Assembly: GCA_034509735.1 (NCBI GenBank)
Contig: JACGWO010000007.1
Location: 2,046,001-2,110,000 of the forward strand
Direction: 5' to 3'
Source: Sesamum alatum
Taxonomy: Eukaryota > Streptophyta > Magnoliopsida > Lamiales > Pedaliaceae
DNA length: 64,000 nucleotides
Below the pieces are notes generated by a model that ran no database searches, was not told the DNA's origin, and saw only the letters and a program-made list of their open reading frames with translations. The position numbers and the translations under genes are program-made. The stretch's first letter is position 1. Every line of letters begins with the position of its first letter. Below are positions 26,764-39,239 of this stretch, piece by piece.

Positions 26764-27612
26764 TAAATACTAAAATAGCAATTTATTTTCATCTATCACA
26801 TGATCAATATACAATTTATAAAAATTAATCAAACAAGTACAATGACACTTACCACACATACTTAATTGAAAGTGATCAAATTCGATTTAAATTAATTTTT
26901 TCTAAACACATAATTTTCTTTTGTGAAAAATAAAGAACTAACCTCACCCACAACACCAAACATAATATACACATAGAGTTAGTACTATATACATAATTAA
27001 TATATATATGAAGCCATGAATCAAGCATATGAATACTTCTCATCATGTTTTCACTTTATTCTCCTCTCTTGCCTAACCATTCTCCTAACTTGTGTAAACC
27101 ACACAAATACAGTATGATTTGTAATAAAAAATTCAATTTATAAACACAGAACCTTTCGACTCACACTAAAATCATCGCCTACTAACGACAATATTTATGT
27201 TAATTAATATAATTAATGATTTAAGGAGCACTATAATCATCCATTCTATAAGTTCAATGTACTAGTTTTTAAAGCTCATACACCCAAAACACTCACACGT
27301 CCATCAAGTTCGAATTCAAAACTTCTCATGAAATTTTTTGCATCCAGTCGATCGTACTGTCCGTAAAAAATTCCCATGAAATTTTTTGAATCCAATCGAC
27401 TGTACTGTCTGCAAAAAGCGAATATAATGTACTTGTACTGTAATTGATCACTCTTCTTTATACTAATCTTTTGTCATGTGATTAATTTAAATAAGTGACC
27501 CCATTGAACTAATAATTTCATCTCTCAGCAGGAAAAATTTACATTTTCGGATCACAAAATTGAACAAAAAGTGATCCAAAAGAAGAAGAAAAAGAAGAGA
27601 TGAAAGGGTTTT
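26764..27612. other. spacer downstream of GDU
   Basis: No gene. Two near-identical stretches, catgaaattttttgcatcca (27328) and catgaaattttttgaatcca (27375), form a short direct repeat about 45-50 bp apart. Confidence 0.5.
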
Positions 27613-28053
27613 TCATGGCCGGATTTGTTCTTGTGATGCTTCTCCATTAATCATCTCATTTTCTTCCTTTTTTCTGTCTAATTTACTGTTAATTTTTCCG
27701 CAGCTGCTTGAAATGGGAGTGGCTAAGAAAGTGGGCTTCACTTCTCCGGCCATGATGACGAGAACCTTCTCCTCAAAAGCCGGCGGAGCCTTGGCGTCTG
27801 AGCTGCTCTCGCCTTTCTCGCCGCCCTCCACGTCCCTCTCCCCGCCGTCGTCTCTGCCGTTCACCTGGTCGGAGAGCTTCCAGTAAGAGCAAGCGAGGAT
27901 GAGGAGGGCGAAGGCTATCAAGCCCAGCATCGCCGCCAGGCCTCCGAAGAGGTAGGGAACAGGGGAGTGCCACGGGGAGCGTTGGGTGGTGGCGGGTGGC
28001 GAGAACGCCTCCCTCGCGGCGGCGGCTGCGGCGGCGGTTTGAGGGGTTGCCAT
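27613..28053 (-). CDS. GLUTAMINE DUMPER (GDU) membrane protein
   Basis: Intronless gene for a 146-residue single-pass membrane protein. A short N-terminus is followed by SPWHSPVPYLFGGLAAMLGL, the family hallmark, with one transmembrane helix at about residues 34-56, and then the cytosolic VIMAG motif at 99-103 within EEKVLVIMAGEVKPTFLATP. GDU proteins stimulate amino-acid export at the plasma membrane; the VIMAG box binds the LOG2 ubiquitin ligase. The start at MATPQ is chosen because the TATA box at 28181-28188 puts transcription start near 28150, excluding the farthest upstream in-frame Met (28266); a closer Met (MRISRT) remains possible. The poly-Ala run after the start comes from a GCC/GCG-type repeat. 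Context suggests the GDU5 counterpart (At5g24920). Confidence 0.93.
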   Translation of the reverse strand: MATPQTAAAAAAAREAFSPPATTQRSPWHSPVPYLFGGLAAMLGLIAFALLILACSYWKLSDQVNGRDDGGERDVEGGEKGESSSDAKAPPAFEEKVLVIMAGEVKPTFLATPISSSCGKINSKLDRKKEENEMINGEASQEQIRP

Positions 28054-28180
28054 TTTGGATACTTGGAAAAAGGTGCGGCTAATTCTCATTTTGGTTAGTT
28101 TGGAGTGGCGGACAGTGAGAACTGAGAAGAGCTTTTTCAGTGTTTGGGTTTTTGAGGAGAGAGAGTGAGGTGTGGTTGTG

Positions 28181-28188
28181 TATTTATA
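28181..28188 (-). promoter_or_regulatory. TATA box of the GDU gene
   Basis: TATAAATA on the minus strand, 128 bp upstream of the GDU start codon. It fixes the probable transcription start and hence the start codon choice. Confidence 0.75.
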
Positions 28189-28198
28189 GATAAAAATA

Positions 28199-28231
28199 GG
28201 AGGTGGGGTGGGTGGGGGTGGGGGTGGGGGT
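28199..28231 (+). promoter_or_regulatory. G-quadruplex-capable tract beside the GDU TATA box
   Basis: The plus strand carries five G-runs (GGGG, GGG and three GGGGG) separated by single T bases, starting 11 bp upstream of the TATA box. On the transcribed minus-strand gene the G-rich strand is the template strand. Confidence 0.6.
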
Positions 28232-28259
28232 ATGCTTAGGTCACTCACGAGGTTGGGTC

Positions 28260-29139
28260 GTGCCAATACTGTGAAGGATTTTCTGTCACACGTTCATAAT
28301 ATACAATTATCATATTAACACATGTATTTTATATTTTTGGTACACTCTCGAAGTTGGCCCAGTATCACTACTGTGAAGAATTTTCTAGTCACACTTTCTA
28401 ATATATACTTGTCGCATTCACGCGTGTACAGTATGAATCTTTAATTTCTAAATGATAGTATAATTTGATTAAATTCTTTTAATTATATCAACAATATGTG
28501 TCGTGTATTAATTTGATATCAATGTGTGATAAAAGATTCAAATTCGTGGCAACATAGATACTGAAGTGTTATTCTTTGTTCGGGACTTTTTTTTTTTATA
28601 ACATATTCATGTGACATATGTTATTTTTAAAATTTAAATATAAATAAATTAAATTATAATTTAAAAATGAGATCCATATGAATTAGGTCCTTTAGCAATA
28701 ACATTTAAAATATGTATGTGTGGTGAGTAAAAAGACTAATTAGGGTTTGCACTGGCTAGACTGGAATCTGAATTGGATAAAATTTACAATTCCAATGGAT
28801 GTTTATACTAAAAAGACCTAATCATTTTGGCATAAGGTTCCTTGCCCTAATTTTGATCATCTACAATTAACAAATACACACATAAAGAAATATATATATA
28901 TATACACTTTATTAATTAGAGTGGAATAACACATGGTATCAACTGTGTGTTTCTAGTGATGCTGATGCTTAGTTTAATTGGCGAAGTGAAAGAAACATGA
29001 TCAATGTATCGGTATTAATCTATTATGACGGAAGTTATTGGTTTACTACAACAGTAGTTATTGATTAGTTATACACATCGGATATATATCTCATCGTTAA
29101 CGGGGTATGATTTATATAGCATTTGATATTTTCAGACCT
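28260..29139. other. spacer upstream of GDU
   Basis: Nothing coding. Phrases at 28971-29100 (ttaattggcgaagtgaaag) resemble the SINE-like head at 18149 but lack a good box B. Confidence 0.4.
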
Positions 29140-29735
29140 AAATGGACGAAGCAAACTCGATGTATATGTAAAGCAAGGAGAAGAATTTAACGATTCACAA
29201 GCACAATTAATTTGGGTTGCTACATGCGATCTCTAGCAAGTACCTCGCTTAGCGATTTTGGATGAGTCCCATACTTGAGTGTTCCTGAGAAGAAGAAAGC
29301 AAGTCAGGCCAGTCGGGATCGTCCCCGGTGAAGACCTTCCAATGTATAAGTCAGTGTAGGTCGAGATGACAGTACAACAATCCAATGTAATAATTAAGGT
29401 CGAATATAATCTGAATCACTTACCATAAATGTTGTTGGGTAGATTTATTTATAAAACCAAATGTATGTACTTGTCTGGTCTACATGACGTTATCTCAAGG
29501 CTTGAGTTGTCCCATAATCAAGGGCTTAAATCTTGTATGTTCAGCATTGGGTATGGTTCGGGTTGCATAACCCTATCTGAAGGGGCTATGCACGGATCCT
29601 GAGGCCTTTCGGCAATTTTGACCATTTTTCAGGACTATTTCGATCTTTTCCAAACGTGTGGGTTGCACACCCATCGACAACGAATGTAATTTCTAGTTAC
29701 ATATGTTAGATGATCCCCCCCCCCCCCCTTTTCAG
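29140..29735. mobile_element. possible retroelement fragment
   Basis: A 600 bp block of more balanced composition than its flanks, without an open frame. It ends in a 13-base poly-C run at about 29716-29728. It is similar in style to plant LTR sequence, but no partner LTR or primer-binding site was found. Confidence 0.25.
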
Positions 29736-29796
29736 AATCAAATAAATGGATGTGGCAATAATATTACCTTGAGCGTAGGAAGTTATTGATAATAAA

Positions 29797-30104
29797 GGCA
29801 ATTACATTTAGGCTTCCTGACCTATGATCTGTTTACATAAATTATTTCTACCTTTTGGATAATTGCACATACACCCATAAAAAATATTAGTATAATTTAT
29901 ACAAATCATCCCTATTTTTGAAAAATCACATATCCACCCACTAGAATATATCGACATCATTTACTTAAAACCATCCCTTTTGAAAAATTACACGTACACC
30001 CCCCAAAAATATTTCAACATCATTGCACAAAATATCCCTCTATTTTGATTGTCATGAGTAGTTTTTATAATTATTCAAACGATAGGTGTAGATGTAATTA
30101 TCCT
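29797..30104. mobile_element. fold-back MITE, family B
   Basis: Left end ggcaattacatttaggcttc followed by tgacctatgatctgtttac; right end gtgtagatgtaattatcctt, inverted relative to the left. The internal phrase acatacacccataaaaaata recurs in slightly altered form. Confidence 0.6.
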
Positions 30105-31130
30105 TAAACATTAATATATAAATTCAGTAGAATCGGCCGAAAGCCAATATTCTAAATTATTTTTAGTTGGATTCGTTCATGTGTTAAAATTCACATCATG
30201 CGTAGAATTTAACCAAATCAGAATCATGTGTCATTTCGAAGGTGGCCTAACAACGTTTGTTTCATCATATAAAAGAGTGCCAGAAACATATGATGTCATT
30301 TCCCATACCACCAAAATTCCAGATGTAAAGGAATCATAATCGAATTTTAGTTATTAAAAAAAAAAAAGAAAAAAGCAGCAAGAAAGGAAATGTTGCACAT
30401 AAAATAACATTCTTCCTCTAAGGTGTTGGCTAATATTCCAAGCCCTAAATAGTGTATTTTATATCTAGAAGGAGGAATATTTCGTGTAATCACAATGTTG
30501 CGCACGCGCGCATACACGCATGTGTGTGTCTGTGTGTTATATATGTTTGTATTTTTTCATCCCAGAAGAAAGATAAAGAAAGGAGCGATCAACAGAGCAA
30601 CAACCTTTATGAAACAGTGTGAAATGTCTTATTTGAGTAACAGTTACTATTCAAAAAGTAAATTTTTAATGGTACGTGCAAAAAAAGTTTAAATAGGATC
30701 AGAATTATTTTTTGTGATCAAGTTATGAATGATGCACTATAAGTGGTTTCATGTTTAGATTGACTCGATATTGGAACATAGTTTCTAAAATAACATAATT
30801 TATTTTACTTGAATTATCGAGGAATTGTTTACACTAGTTAAAAATAAGTGCTTATCAACTTTTGTAAAAAGTATGTTGAAAAGAGTGTCTCTTATTTGTA
30901 TTTTCTGTGTTTCAACTGCTTAAATTAAGTTGATTTAAACCAGAAGTTATAAGCAATACCCTAAACAACTTCAACACCTTATTGGTAAAATCGTAAACAT
31001 AAACTATTTTTTCAAACACTTCAACTTCAAGTTTTCTCTCACTTCTCTTATTTTCAAACACACCCAACTTTCAATACACATAAACTTATAACTTTTTCTA
31101 TAATTTATTTTCACCATCAAAATAGAATTT
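30105..31130. other. spacer
   Basis: No gene. An alternating purine-pyrimidine stretch at 30500-30545 (gcgcacgcgcgcatacacgc then tgtgtgtctgtgtg) could adopt Z-DNA. Confidence 0.5.
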
Positions 31131-31598
31131 AGGAAAAATTACCATTTTTGTCATATAGCTATAGGTTATTAGCACTTTTGGTCCTGTAATTGACTCTATT
31201 TACACATTTAATCCTTTTTTGATCAATTTAGTCATGAACATCTCATATTTAATTCTTTTTTTTTTTTTGCAAATTTAGTCATATGTTGATAGTTTTGGCC
31301 CATTTTACACTGAAGTATATCTCATTTTTTATCATGTAACTATAGGTCGTTATGACCAAAATTATAGACACGGAACTATATTTGCCAAAAATGATCAAAT
31401 GTAAGATGTTGAGAAATAATTCGTTAAAAAAATGACTAAATGTGTAAAGAGAGCCAATTACAGAACAAAAAAATACTAACAACTCATAGTTGTCTAGGAC
31501 TAAATTCATTTTAAAAAAAAGACCAAAATGTGTAAATAAAGCCAATTAAAGGCCAAAAAACAATTCATAATTACAGAATCAAAAATATAATTTAACCT
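31131..31598. mobile_element. fold-back element related to family C
   Basis: Left arm aggaaaaattaccatttttg..cacttttggtcctgtaattg. The reverse complement of the right arm reads aggttaaattatatttttga..tggcctttaattggc. The flanks aatagaattt and aatataattt are near-identical. Confidence 0.55.
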
Positions 31599-31825
31599 AA
31601 AAATATAATTTTTGCATAAAAAGAGAAGCCAATCAATGGAGATCCCCAAGCTACAGGGAGAAGGCACTCAACACAAGCCAATCAGTAGTGTGATTGGATG
31701 TGTGCATCATGAAAAGAGGCCACAATCATTAAGCCTGAGGATGAATAAAGATTGTAATTTATGGGCAAAGTGACCAGCAAACAATTTGGCTTTATTTTTA
31801 GCTTTGCACCCATCATTTGCTTTAC

Positions 31826-32085
31826 GGTAAATTACATTCACAGCTCTTGAGGTTGAGATAAAATATATAAATATCTCTTGGTTTTTATAAAATTATAGTT
31901 TCTACTTTTAAGGTTATAGTTGTAATTACAATTACACTCCATATTCAAAAGCAAAACTTACACAAACGTCTTATAACAAATATCACATTAACACCCCTCA
32001 AGAAGTGTAATTATGATTTTGTAAAAAATGATGTTTATGTATTTTAGTCTAACCTCAGGGAGTGTCAATATAATCTACACTTTAC
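31826..32085. mobile_element. fold-back element related to family A
   Basis: The left arm ggtaaattacattcacagct..cttgaggttgagata is matched inversely by tctaacctcagggagtgtca..taatctac on the right. The short sequence ctttac flanks both sides. Confidence 0.5.
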
Positions 32086-32585
32086 TTTATCATTTTATCT
32101 CATTAGAAATTACCAAATTGTGCTATTATTCCTCCTTTTGTCAAAACTTTATAAAAATGTGTTTACCCCCCCACCCCCCAAAAAAATCTCAATTTTTTTT
32201 AGTAAAGGCGTAACTCTTACTGTTACGCGCCTCAATAACATAGCAAATATAATATTTGTAAATCTTAATTTTTCAAATGAATGAAGTATATTAGGACGTG
32301 TTTATTTCAATAAAATATAATAAAATCAATTTCGAATTTGAGTTTTTTTTTTCCATGAAATATGGAATCCTATGACCAAAAAAATCCAAATGAATATTGC
32401 TAAACGGTTGGTACTGGACATAGCCCACCACCACGGCACCACCGCAACACCACCACCTGTTCTTGCACGGCCCTCCCCGCCGTCCCCATTCTATTTTTAT
32501 TCATTGGCCCTCTATATTAGGCGTATTTCTGTAATTGACATAAATATATACCAATAATACGACAAACATAAACGTTTATTCATCT

Positions 32586-32900
32586 ATCTGTATCTATACT
32601 ATTAATAAAGCACCATCCTCGTTTTCTTATCATTCTGGTGGACTTTCATGTAATATTACAAAAATACCCCTATGTAATTCCCTATATTCCCGTTGTCAAT
32701 CACAATAACTCAAGATATGATCTCTTTTGTAATACATTTGGTTCTCTCTGCTATATTTTAATATTACTTATTTTTCTTTATTTATATAAAAATAAAAATT
32801 AAATATACATGTAATAAAAATATTTAAGTTATTTATAAATTTTTATATATTCTTACACACATCGAGTGTACCGTACACCTTAGTAACAATGATGAAACAT
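32586..32900. mobile_element. Helitron-like 5' terminus
   Basis: tctatactattaataaagca, preceded by A, matches the general form of plant Helitron 5' ends (TC start after a host A). No 3' CTRR hairpin was located, so only a remnant is claimed. Confidence 0.25.
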
Positions 32901-33159
32901 GAAATGGGGACAGAAGAAGTGAAGGGGACAGGCAGTGTCTTGGATTAATTGGATCCCTCAGACCATATTCAGATATAGTGTATTATTTTCTTGGGGGGGC
33001 CAACTATTTCATCAGCTTCCACCAATTCAAAAAGCTTCTACTTTATATAATAATAATAACAACAACAAATCAACAATAATAATTAATAAAATAATGATAA
33101 CAGTACGAGCAGTAGCACTAATAGTAATAATAACAATAATAATTTAAAAATTAAAAAAA

Positions 33160-33584
33160 GGGTAAATTACAGTTAGCTTCCCTAAGGTTTAACATAATTA
33201 CAAATACCTTCTCATTGTTAGAGAAATTACAAAGATCCCTGAGATTTGTAATCGTTTAACAAATAATTCATTTCCATTCATTTTTATGGGTAAACTGACC
33301 AAAATACCCTTATGCACTAATTATTTTTTATTAAATTCTTAAATTTTTTTACACTACAATTGCCAGGGAGAGATTTTTTAAGTTTTTTACACAGAGGATG
33401 AATAATGCAATTTACCTTTAGTGATTTTTCTACAATTTTAATAAAAAAATTTAAGGGTAAAATGATCAATATCAGGCCTTTGGATAAAAATTACAAACCT
33501 CATGGGAGTATTTATAATTTTTCAAATAATGAGGGAGTATTTGTAATTATGTCAAACCTCAGAGGAGGTAGATGTAATTTACCC
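33160..33584. mobile_element. fold-back MITE, family A, with 9 bp target duplication
   Basis: The left arm gggtaaattacagttagctt and the reverse complement of the right arm gggtaaattacatctacctc agree for about 95 bp, including aggtttaacataattacaaa versus aggtttgacataattacaaa. The element is exactly flanked by ttaaaaaaa at 33151-33159 and 33585-33593. This is the best-preserved copy in the window and defines the family. There is no coding content. Confidence 0.85.
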
Positions 33585-33599
33585 TTAAAAAAATAGGGG

Positions 33600-34940
33600 T
33601 AAATTATGTAAACAGACCATAATTTATTAGATGCAAGTGTAATAATCCCTTTAAATTATTTGAAGTGGTTTTAGAATTAAGAAATGAAAATTTAATAAAT
33701 TGCTTAAATCAGCACTAAGTATCAATAGAAAAAGATACATGGGTTTGTTAGGATAAGATAACACGCATTTACCAAATATTTGAAAAGATAATACTATTCG
33801 TACCAAATTAATTTATTAAGTATTATCACTACATACAAAGTATTATCACTATAATACATAGATCAGAGCCAATTTATGCAACATTATCATGAATATACCC
33901 GTAGCAAATTAGCCATAAAGCCTGAATGCACTACTCTAAATATTTATTCTAAATCACATAAATTAAGACGAGAATAATTTAGATCGTATCTCCTAATTAT
34001 AAAACAACAGGCATATTTGGATAGTGGCTACACACTTGGATTTGGGCCAAAATTACGATTTCCTTCCCTCTTTTTTAATAAATAAATAGTTAAATTGAAT
34101 CAAATTTGTAGTAATCATTCAAAGTAAATAATTTAATCCATATGGATTACAATTACATCATGAATTTATAGATCAATTATCAATATCAAATATGTATAAT
34201 CAACAAATAATTGCTATTAACATATCACAGCAAACTAACAACTACTATATATTAGACTGATACCCATACATTAATATTACTCGATAATTTCGCTAACTAT
34301 ACTAAACATCATTGATTGGTACATTTTTCCAACTCGATTAGCGGAATTCTACTAATGTCATAACAGTTAAACCCCAATCTGTATTGAAAACAATATTATT
34401 AATGGGCTATCGTCAGTTCATAATACACCTTAAAAAAGTGTTTAATTATATATTATTTTGAAATATATAATTCTAATATTTTTCTCCATTTGTAGATAAG
34501 GAAGCACCAAAATGTTGGGCACCCACATTAACACAATCATTTGCTTCACGTCTACGAGGCTGCACTTAGGCTATATTTTATTTGAGAAAAAAAAGTTAAA
34601 TCTTTTTGTAAAAAAAAAAAAAAAAAAAGTTGTTGCACTAGGTTACAAATACTTTACGAGTCCCTAATTTATTTGATATTCAAAAAACAACCACAACAAC
34701 TTTATAGTTCGAAGTATTTTGGGATAAAAACAAAGAAAGATACTCTCTTTATTTGCTTTACTCGTCATTGTTCATTTTTTTGGCTTTATCTCCTCAATCA
34801 ATATGTAACTTTGTATACTCATGCTGGAATCAATTATTGAATGCTTTAAAGTTATAATTCCACTATTTGTTTCTCTCTAAGGGGGTGATTAGTGAAATCA
34901 CTTAAAATTAAGATGATTTTGCAATAAGAATAATCTCCCT
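33600..34940. other. spacer with a family B fragment
   Basis: 33596-33652 (ggggtaaattatgtaaacag) is a scrap of family B. The remainder is AT-rich with no gene. Poly-A of about 20 bases lies at 34609-34628. Confidence 0.5.
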
Positions 34941-34942
34941 GA

Positions 34943-37900
34943 CTACCTGAGATGAGGCACAGATGAACTCACATAGCTTTGAAGTAGGATTTCTCTGCGA
35001 CAGCCGGGCGATGCTGAAACATAGCCTGGTCGTTTCTATACCGGTCCTGTACCTAAGGCAGAAACAGAATACTGGGCTTTAGAATTCTTCATATAGTTGA
35101 AGTTGAGAACGTAGAGGGTACACTTCATAATTTGAAAGAAAATGAGATATGAGAGTAATTTCTGGTGGTGTGTGCAGTGTTTTATTTCAAGATAATTATA
35201 CTAACACCATTGGAGTTTAGACATATAAAAAGAATCATCGATTTCGATAGGATTACACTGCAGCAATTGCAGACACATTACCAAGAACGTAACTGCAAGG
35301 GATGCAGTGTAATTTTAAACCCCTTATGTGCCATCAATGTTGTTATCTCTGTAGTTCTATGCGTGTACGTACTGTATTGACTTGTTAGAGAAAGAGAGCA
35401 AGGGCTGCTGTTAATATCTCATGCACTGCCTTGTCACGGCCGTCGTTGGCCTCACCCTGTGGAGACAAAGTACAAATTAGGAACTCAAGGAGAAACTGAT
35501 TTCCTACAGAAGGCGTCACATACACCTGATTCCCAAGTGAAGGAACAAAGTGTACCATCATTGAGAGTCCAGGACTCCTATGCCATGCTTATTTTCATTT
35601 TCATTTTCAGTATTTAATTTCTAAAAATAGTGATGAAAGTGAAAAACATATTTGTTTATAAGTATTTTGGGAATGTTTTACTATAATGCTCATATCAGTC
35701 ATTACTTTTTATAATATTTACATACGCAGAGTTCTTTCAATCATTAATTTTATAAACTAAAAATACTTTTCTTTCATACTACTTTGATTTGACATCACTA
35801 GCAATTCTAAAGCAATAAGAGACATAACCATAGATTTTTATTTAAATAAAGAATGTATCTGAACCCTACTAACAATAAAAAATAAAACTATCATTTTCAT
35901 CAAATAAAAAGATATATTGATTTAACACCACTGACAATATAAAACACAATCTTGTCTACTAACCCAAACATATTCTCATTTTCACGCAAAAATATGTATA
36001 AAATTAAAATACGAATTACCATTGAAAACTGCAAATTGAAAATAAAAATAAAACCAAGCCCTTTCTCGCGAGTATGCTGCTTTTGACAAAGATGTAATAA
36101 GATCAAAGGAAGTGACCATGTTTACGTCAAGTAAAGCTTCATTGCCTAGAAGTGAAAACTGACCTCAACAAGCATCCTAATGCCAAAATCTGAGTCCCAA
36201 TCCAAGTACCAAGTCATTCTGCAGCAATACTAGTAATATTTCAGATTGACTACAACATGCAGGCTGGGTTTCAAAGTAAAAACTTTTCTCTTCCAGCCGT
36301 TTCTTGGACATTCTTTTTGTTTTTTCCTTTGCTTTTCTCTGCTAACAACTAGAAAATTAGGGAAACACCTCTGTACCCGAATCATATGCCAGACACAGCG
36401 CCATGCATCACCAGAAATACTGGGGCCATGATCTCCACAAATCGGTATATCCAAAATTGAGTGTAAAATTATTCATCCTTAGAAAAACACCATAATCATG
36501 GTTTCAACCCATCTATATACGCTGCGCAGGGTGGCAAATGAGGATCTGTATACCACCGGCCTGGTCTTTCCTGTGTGTTCCAGTATTCGTAGTAATTAGA
36601 GGTGAGTGAATATCCATGATCTTCAATTAAGCAATACGACTAGTGCACATTAAAAGAATTGACATCTACATTGACATTTGTTTTAGTATAGGCTTATTAC
36701 AGATAAACCTCTCTATTTAAAAACTTACATTGCATCCCATGCAGTCAGTTTTTCGTAACATGTTCCCTCTGGCTGTAAGACTTTTAAGGGAGAATTCGTA
36801 ATGTGAAACATAATTGCAAGGATGGTGGTGTAATTTTTCAACATTGAAGAGGTTTGTTGTGATATGCCTACTCAGGGGTTTCTCTGTTCATACTTGTGAA
36901 CTTCTGTGTCCTCTCACCTTCTCTTCATTCCACTAACAGGGGATAAACCAGACCGTGAAATGTGTAAATCATGCTTGTCCACGTGTTGAATATATGTCGC
37001 CAAGGGACACAATTTTAGTAAGAGTATCACCTGAAAAACTTGATAAGCAAGATACAAGCTGTTTCTACTCACTCCCCCACATCAAAATTCTCGACCCTAG
37101 GTCTTCATCCCAGATAAATATATTGGTCATAGGATGCCATGATGTCTGGGTGCAAAAAAACCCTTGCTATACCACCTAGCAAGAACAGCAATACATTTTA
37201 TGTTTACCATCACAAATACAAGCTAGATGGAATTACTCATTGATAATTTTTCATTATAGTTTACCACTTAGTTTGCTTCCACACACTCACATAGATAGCC
37301 CGTTTCAATCATTCAAATTCATCCCATTAACTCATCCAATCCTCATTGTGAAACAATTTAACCGGAACAACTTTGTCAATCAATGAAAAAACATACTGAT
37401 GGAGTAGCACAAATAAGTACCCACTTTGAAGGGAAGAAACGGAGAAGTTTCGTGGTTACCTTCTTTATGGCAGCATCAGTGTTGTCAATCTGATCATAGT
37501 ACACGGTAAAGGTGAAAAGATATCTTGGTTTAACAATTGCGTCGTGCAATGCTCGATCGATAATGAAACTGACAGGAAAATGGTACACAGTTACACTGGA
37601 AAGCCTAAGTTAGAGAGAACAATCACAGGAACTCCGCAACCCTTCAGACTTAAGGTCCGTTAAAGAGGAATGCATGTGCATGCACTTCTTTCTCAGCAAT
37701 ATCAATCAAGTAGCGTTCAAGTTTGAAGACCTCATAAGCCATGTCTTTGCCATTTGTATTTGGCAGATACTATGAATTTGCTAGAAAAGCTGAGTGCTTA
37801 ATCATTTCCTGGCCTAGTGTTGCCGAGCAAATGAAAGTTAAGACAAGAATATCATATGCCAATTTTGGAAGCACACACACCTAACTAGGAAAACCCCACA

Positions 37901-38200
37901 CTCTGCAGATGTACATATCAGACTCAGCCACAATAATACCTGGCGGTAGTCTCTGTGCACCTCAAGGATTAGTCGGCATCCAGATCTGCATATAATCACT
38001 TAGAATTAAGAAAATGGTAAAAAATAAGTAGATGATATCCTTCAGTCACACGCTATGCGTTAATAGTTGATTGATATCTTCATTATAGCATGCAGCAAAT
38101 AACACTTTATCTTTCAGCAAGTGCGGGGGTGGTAGTACAGGAAAGGAGTCCAGAGATCCGTGTTCTGACTATAAGAGTCAGCAACGGAGTCTAGGTAGGT
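34943..38200 (-). other. cluster of possible exons of an unresolved minus-strand gene
   Basis: Several splice-bounded open stretches with balanced composition occur in a row on the minus strand: 38104-38190 (DSVADSYSQNTDLWTPFLYY); 37940-37985 (SGCRLILEVHRDYRQ, clean acceptor and donor) continuing in phase at about 37646-37768 (YLPNTNGKDMAYEVFKLERY); 37463-37568 (IIDRALHDAIVKPRYLFTF, then IDNTDAAIKK, donor gtaacc); 36163-36218 (TWYLDWDSDFGIRMLVE) joining in phase to 35386-35460 (GEANDGRDKAVHEI); and 34971-35046 (DRYRNDQAMFQHRP). No single consistent model could be built, since some pieces meet stops before a donor, and no family is recognised. They may be a real gene, alternative 3' exons of the 38.5 kb gene, or partly chance. 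Confidence 0.3.
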
Positions 38201-38500
38201 GATACCACTAATGATGGCTTAGGTGGGATTTGAATATTACAGGCAGACAAAAAAAAAAATCCTTGATTTCTCAAGCACCAAAATATTATTCTTCATCACA
38301 CACAGATCAATCATTAACGAGCCTGCTGAATACTAGCTTCTATATCCAAAAACTAACTCTACAATGTAAATGATTAAACAACAGATCTTGTTGCACTAGA
38401 GTTGAATACACATAAGATACAAATTAGACAACTGTGGCCATATGCAGTTTCTCCTAATGCTCCTTCAATCAGAATCGTATTACATATTCCTGAAAGAAAC

Positions 38501-39219
38501 CTATTGTTCACCTAATGCAGCCATGAGCTCATGTGGCGACGGTCCCCAAATTGGTAGGTTGGTGAGCTGTTGCTTCAATCTTTCCTCGTGTGTACTGCAC
38601 AATGCTTCAGCTACATCGCATAAACTCAAGACATCGCGAATTATAGCCTCCTGCCCCTCAGCCTACAAATTTGAAATAAATGGCGTCAAAAATCAAACTG
38701 AATTTCGTTGTTTTTCTTTCTCTGGGACTTTGATGAATGACTACCCCCCAGCATTTCAAGAGCATTGATATGAAATTCCAAAATAAGACACCAACAGCAA
38801 GTATATCTGGAGCTCCTGAAGTAGTTTTGGAGCAGCACCTGAGAGAAGAGATCGTCAACGATTCTCCGGCAGGTGGAATCTAACCCCGAATGCTGCTCTG
38901 AACTCGAAGCTGCATTAATGAACGTCGTGGGACATAGCACCTGTAGCTCCAGCAATCGCGTATGTGCATTCTCATCCATTTCCGTCAAGGTGTTCGACAA
39001 AAGTTCCCACCGGCTAATCTCTTTGAAATACTTTGCCCGCAGCTTCAGGAGAACCCTCTTTTTCCTTTCACAAACGTGCTTCATCCCAAGTTCCGGATAG
39101 CCGGAGGATGAAGTGGCGCTGGGGTCGATGGGCCGGCGCCTCTTGCGCTTGTGAACGAATCCATCGTCGTTTACTATTTCCCACTCGTCGGGGTCTTCAT
39201 AGCCTGCCGCATCGGCCAT
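38501..39219 (-). CDS. uncharacterised plant protein, 180 residues
   Basis: Two exons in gene order, 38839..39219 and 38501..38662 (complement), joined in phase 0 by clean GT-AG sites. The N-terminus MADAAGYEDPDEWEIVNDDG is acidic and is followed by a basic cluster HKRKRRR (about 24-30) that could act as a nuclear localisation signal. A helical, charged region (RKKRVLLKLRAKYFKEISRW and on) suggests a coiled-coil or helical bundle. The second exon encodes AEGQEAIIRDVLSLCDVAEA and ends MAALGEQ. No signal peptide or membrane segment is evident. No function can be assigned. The regular gene structure, codon use and charged helical pattern support a genuine gene. Confidence 0.75.
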
Positions 39220-39239
39220 GGAGCGTGGAATTTGAGGTG

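Noticed and set aside
26226..26828. Long open frames on both strands across the N run
   Set aside because: They are produced by unknown bases, not sequence.
27773..27973. Arg-rich minus frame inside the GDU gene
   Set aside because: Alternative-frame shadow of GDU.
28054..28266. N-terminal extension of the GDU frame with a poly-Pro stretch
   Set aside because: The farthest upstream Met lies above the TATA box, and family members start close to the transmembrane segment.
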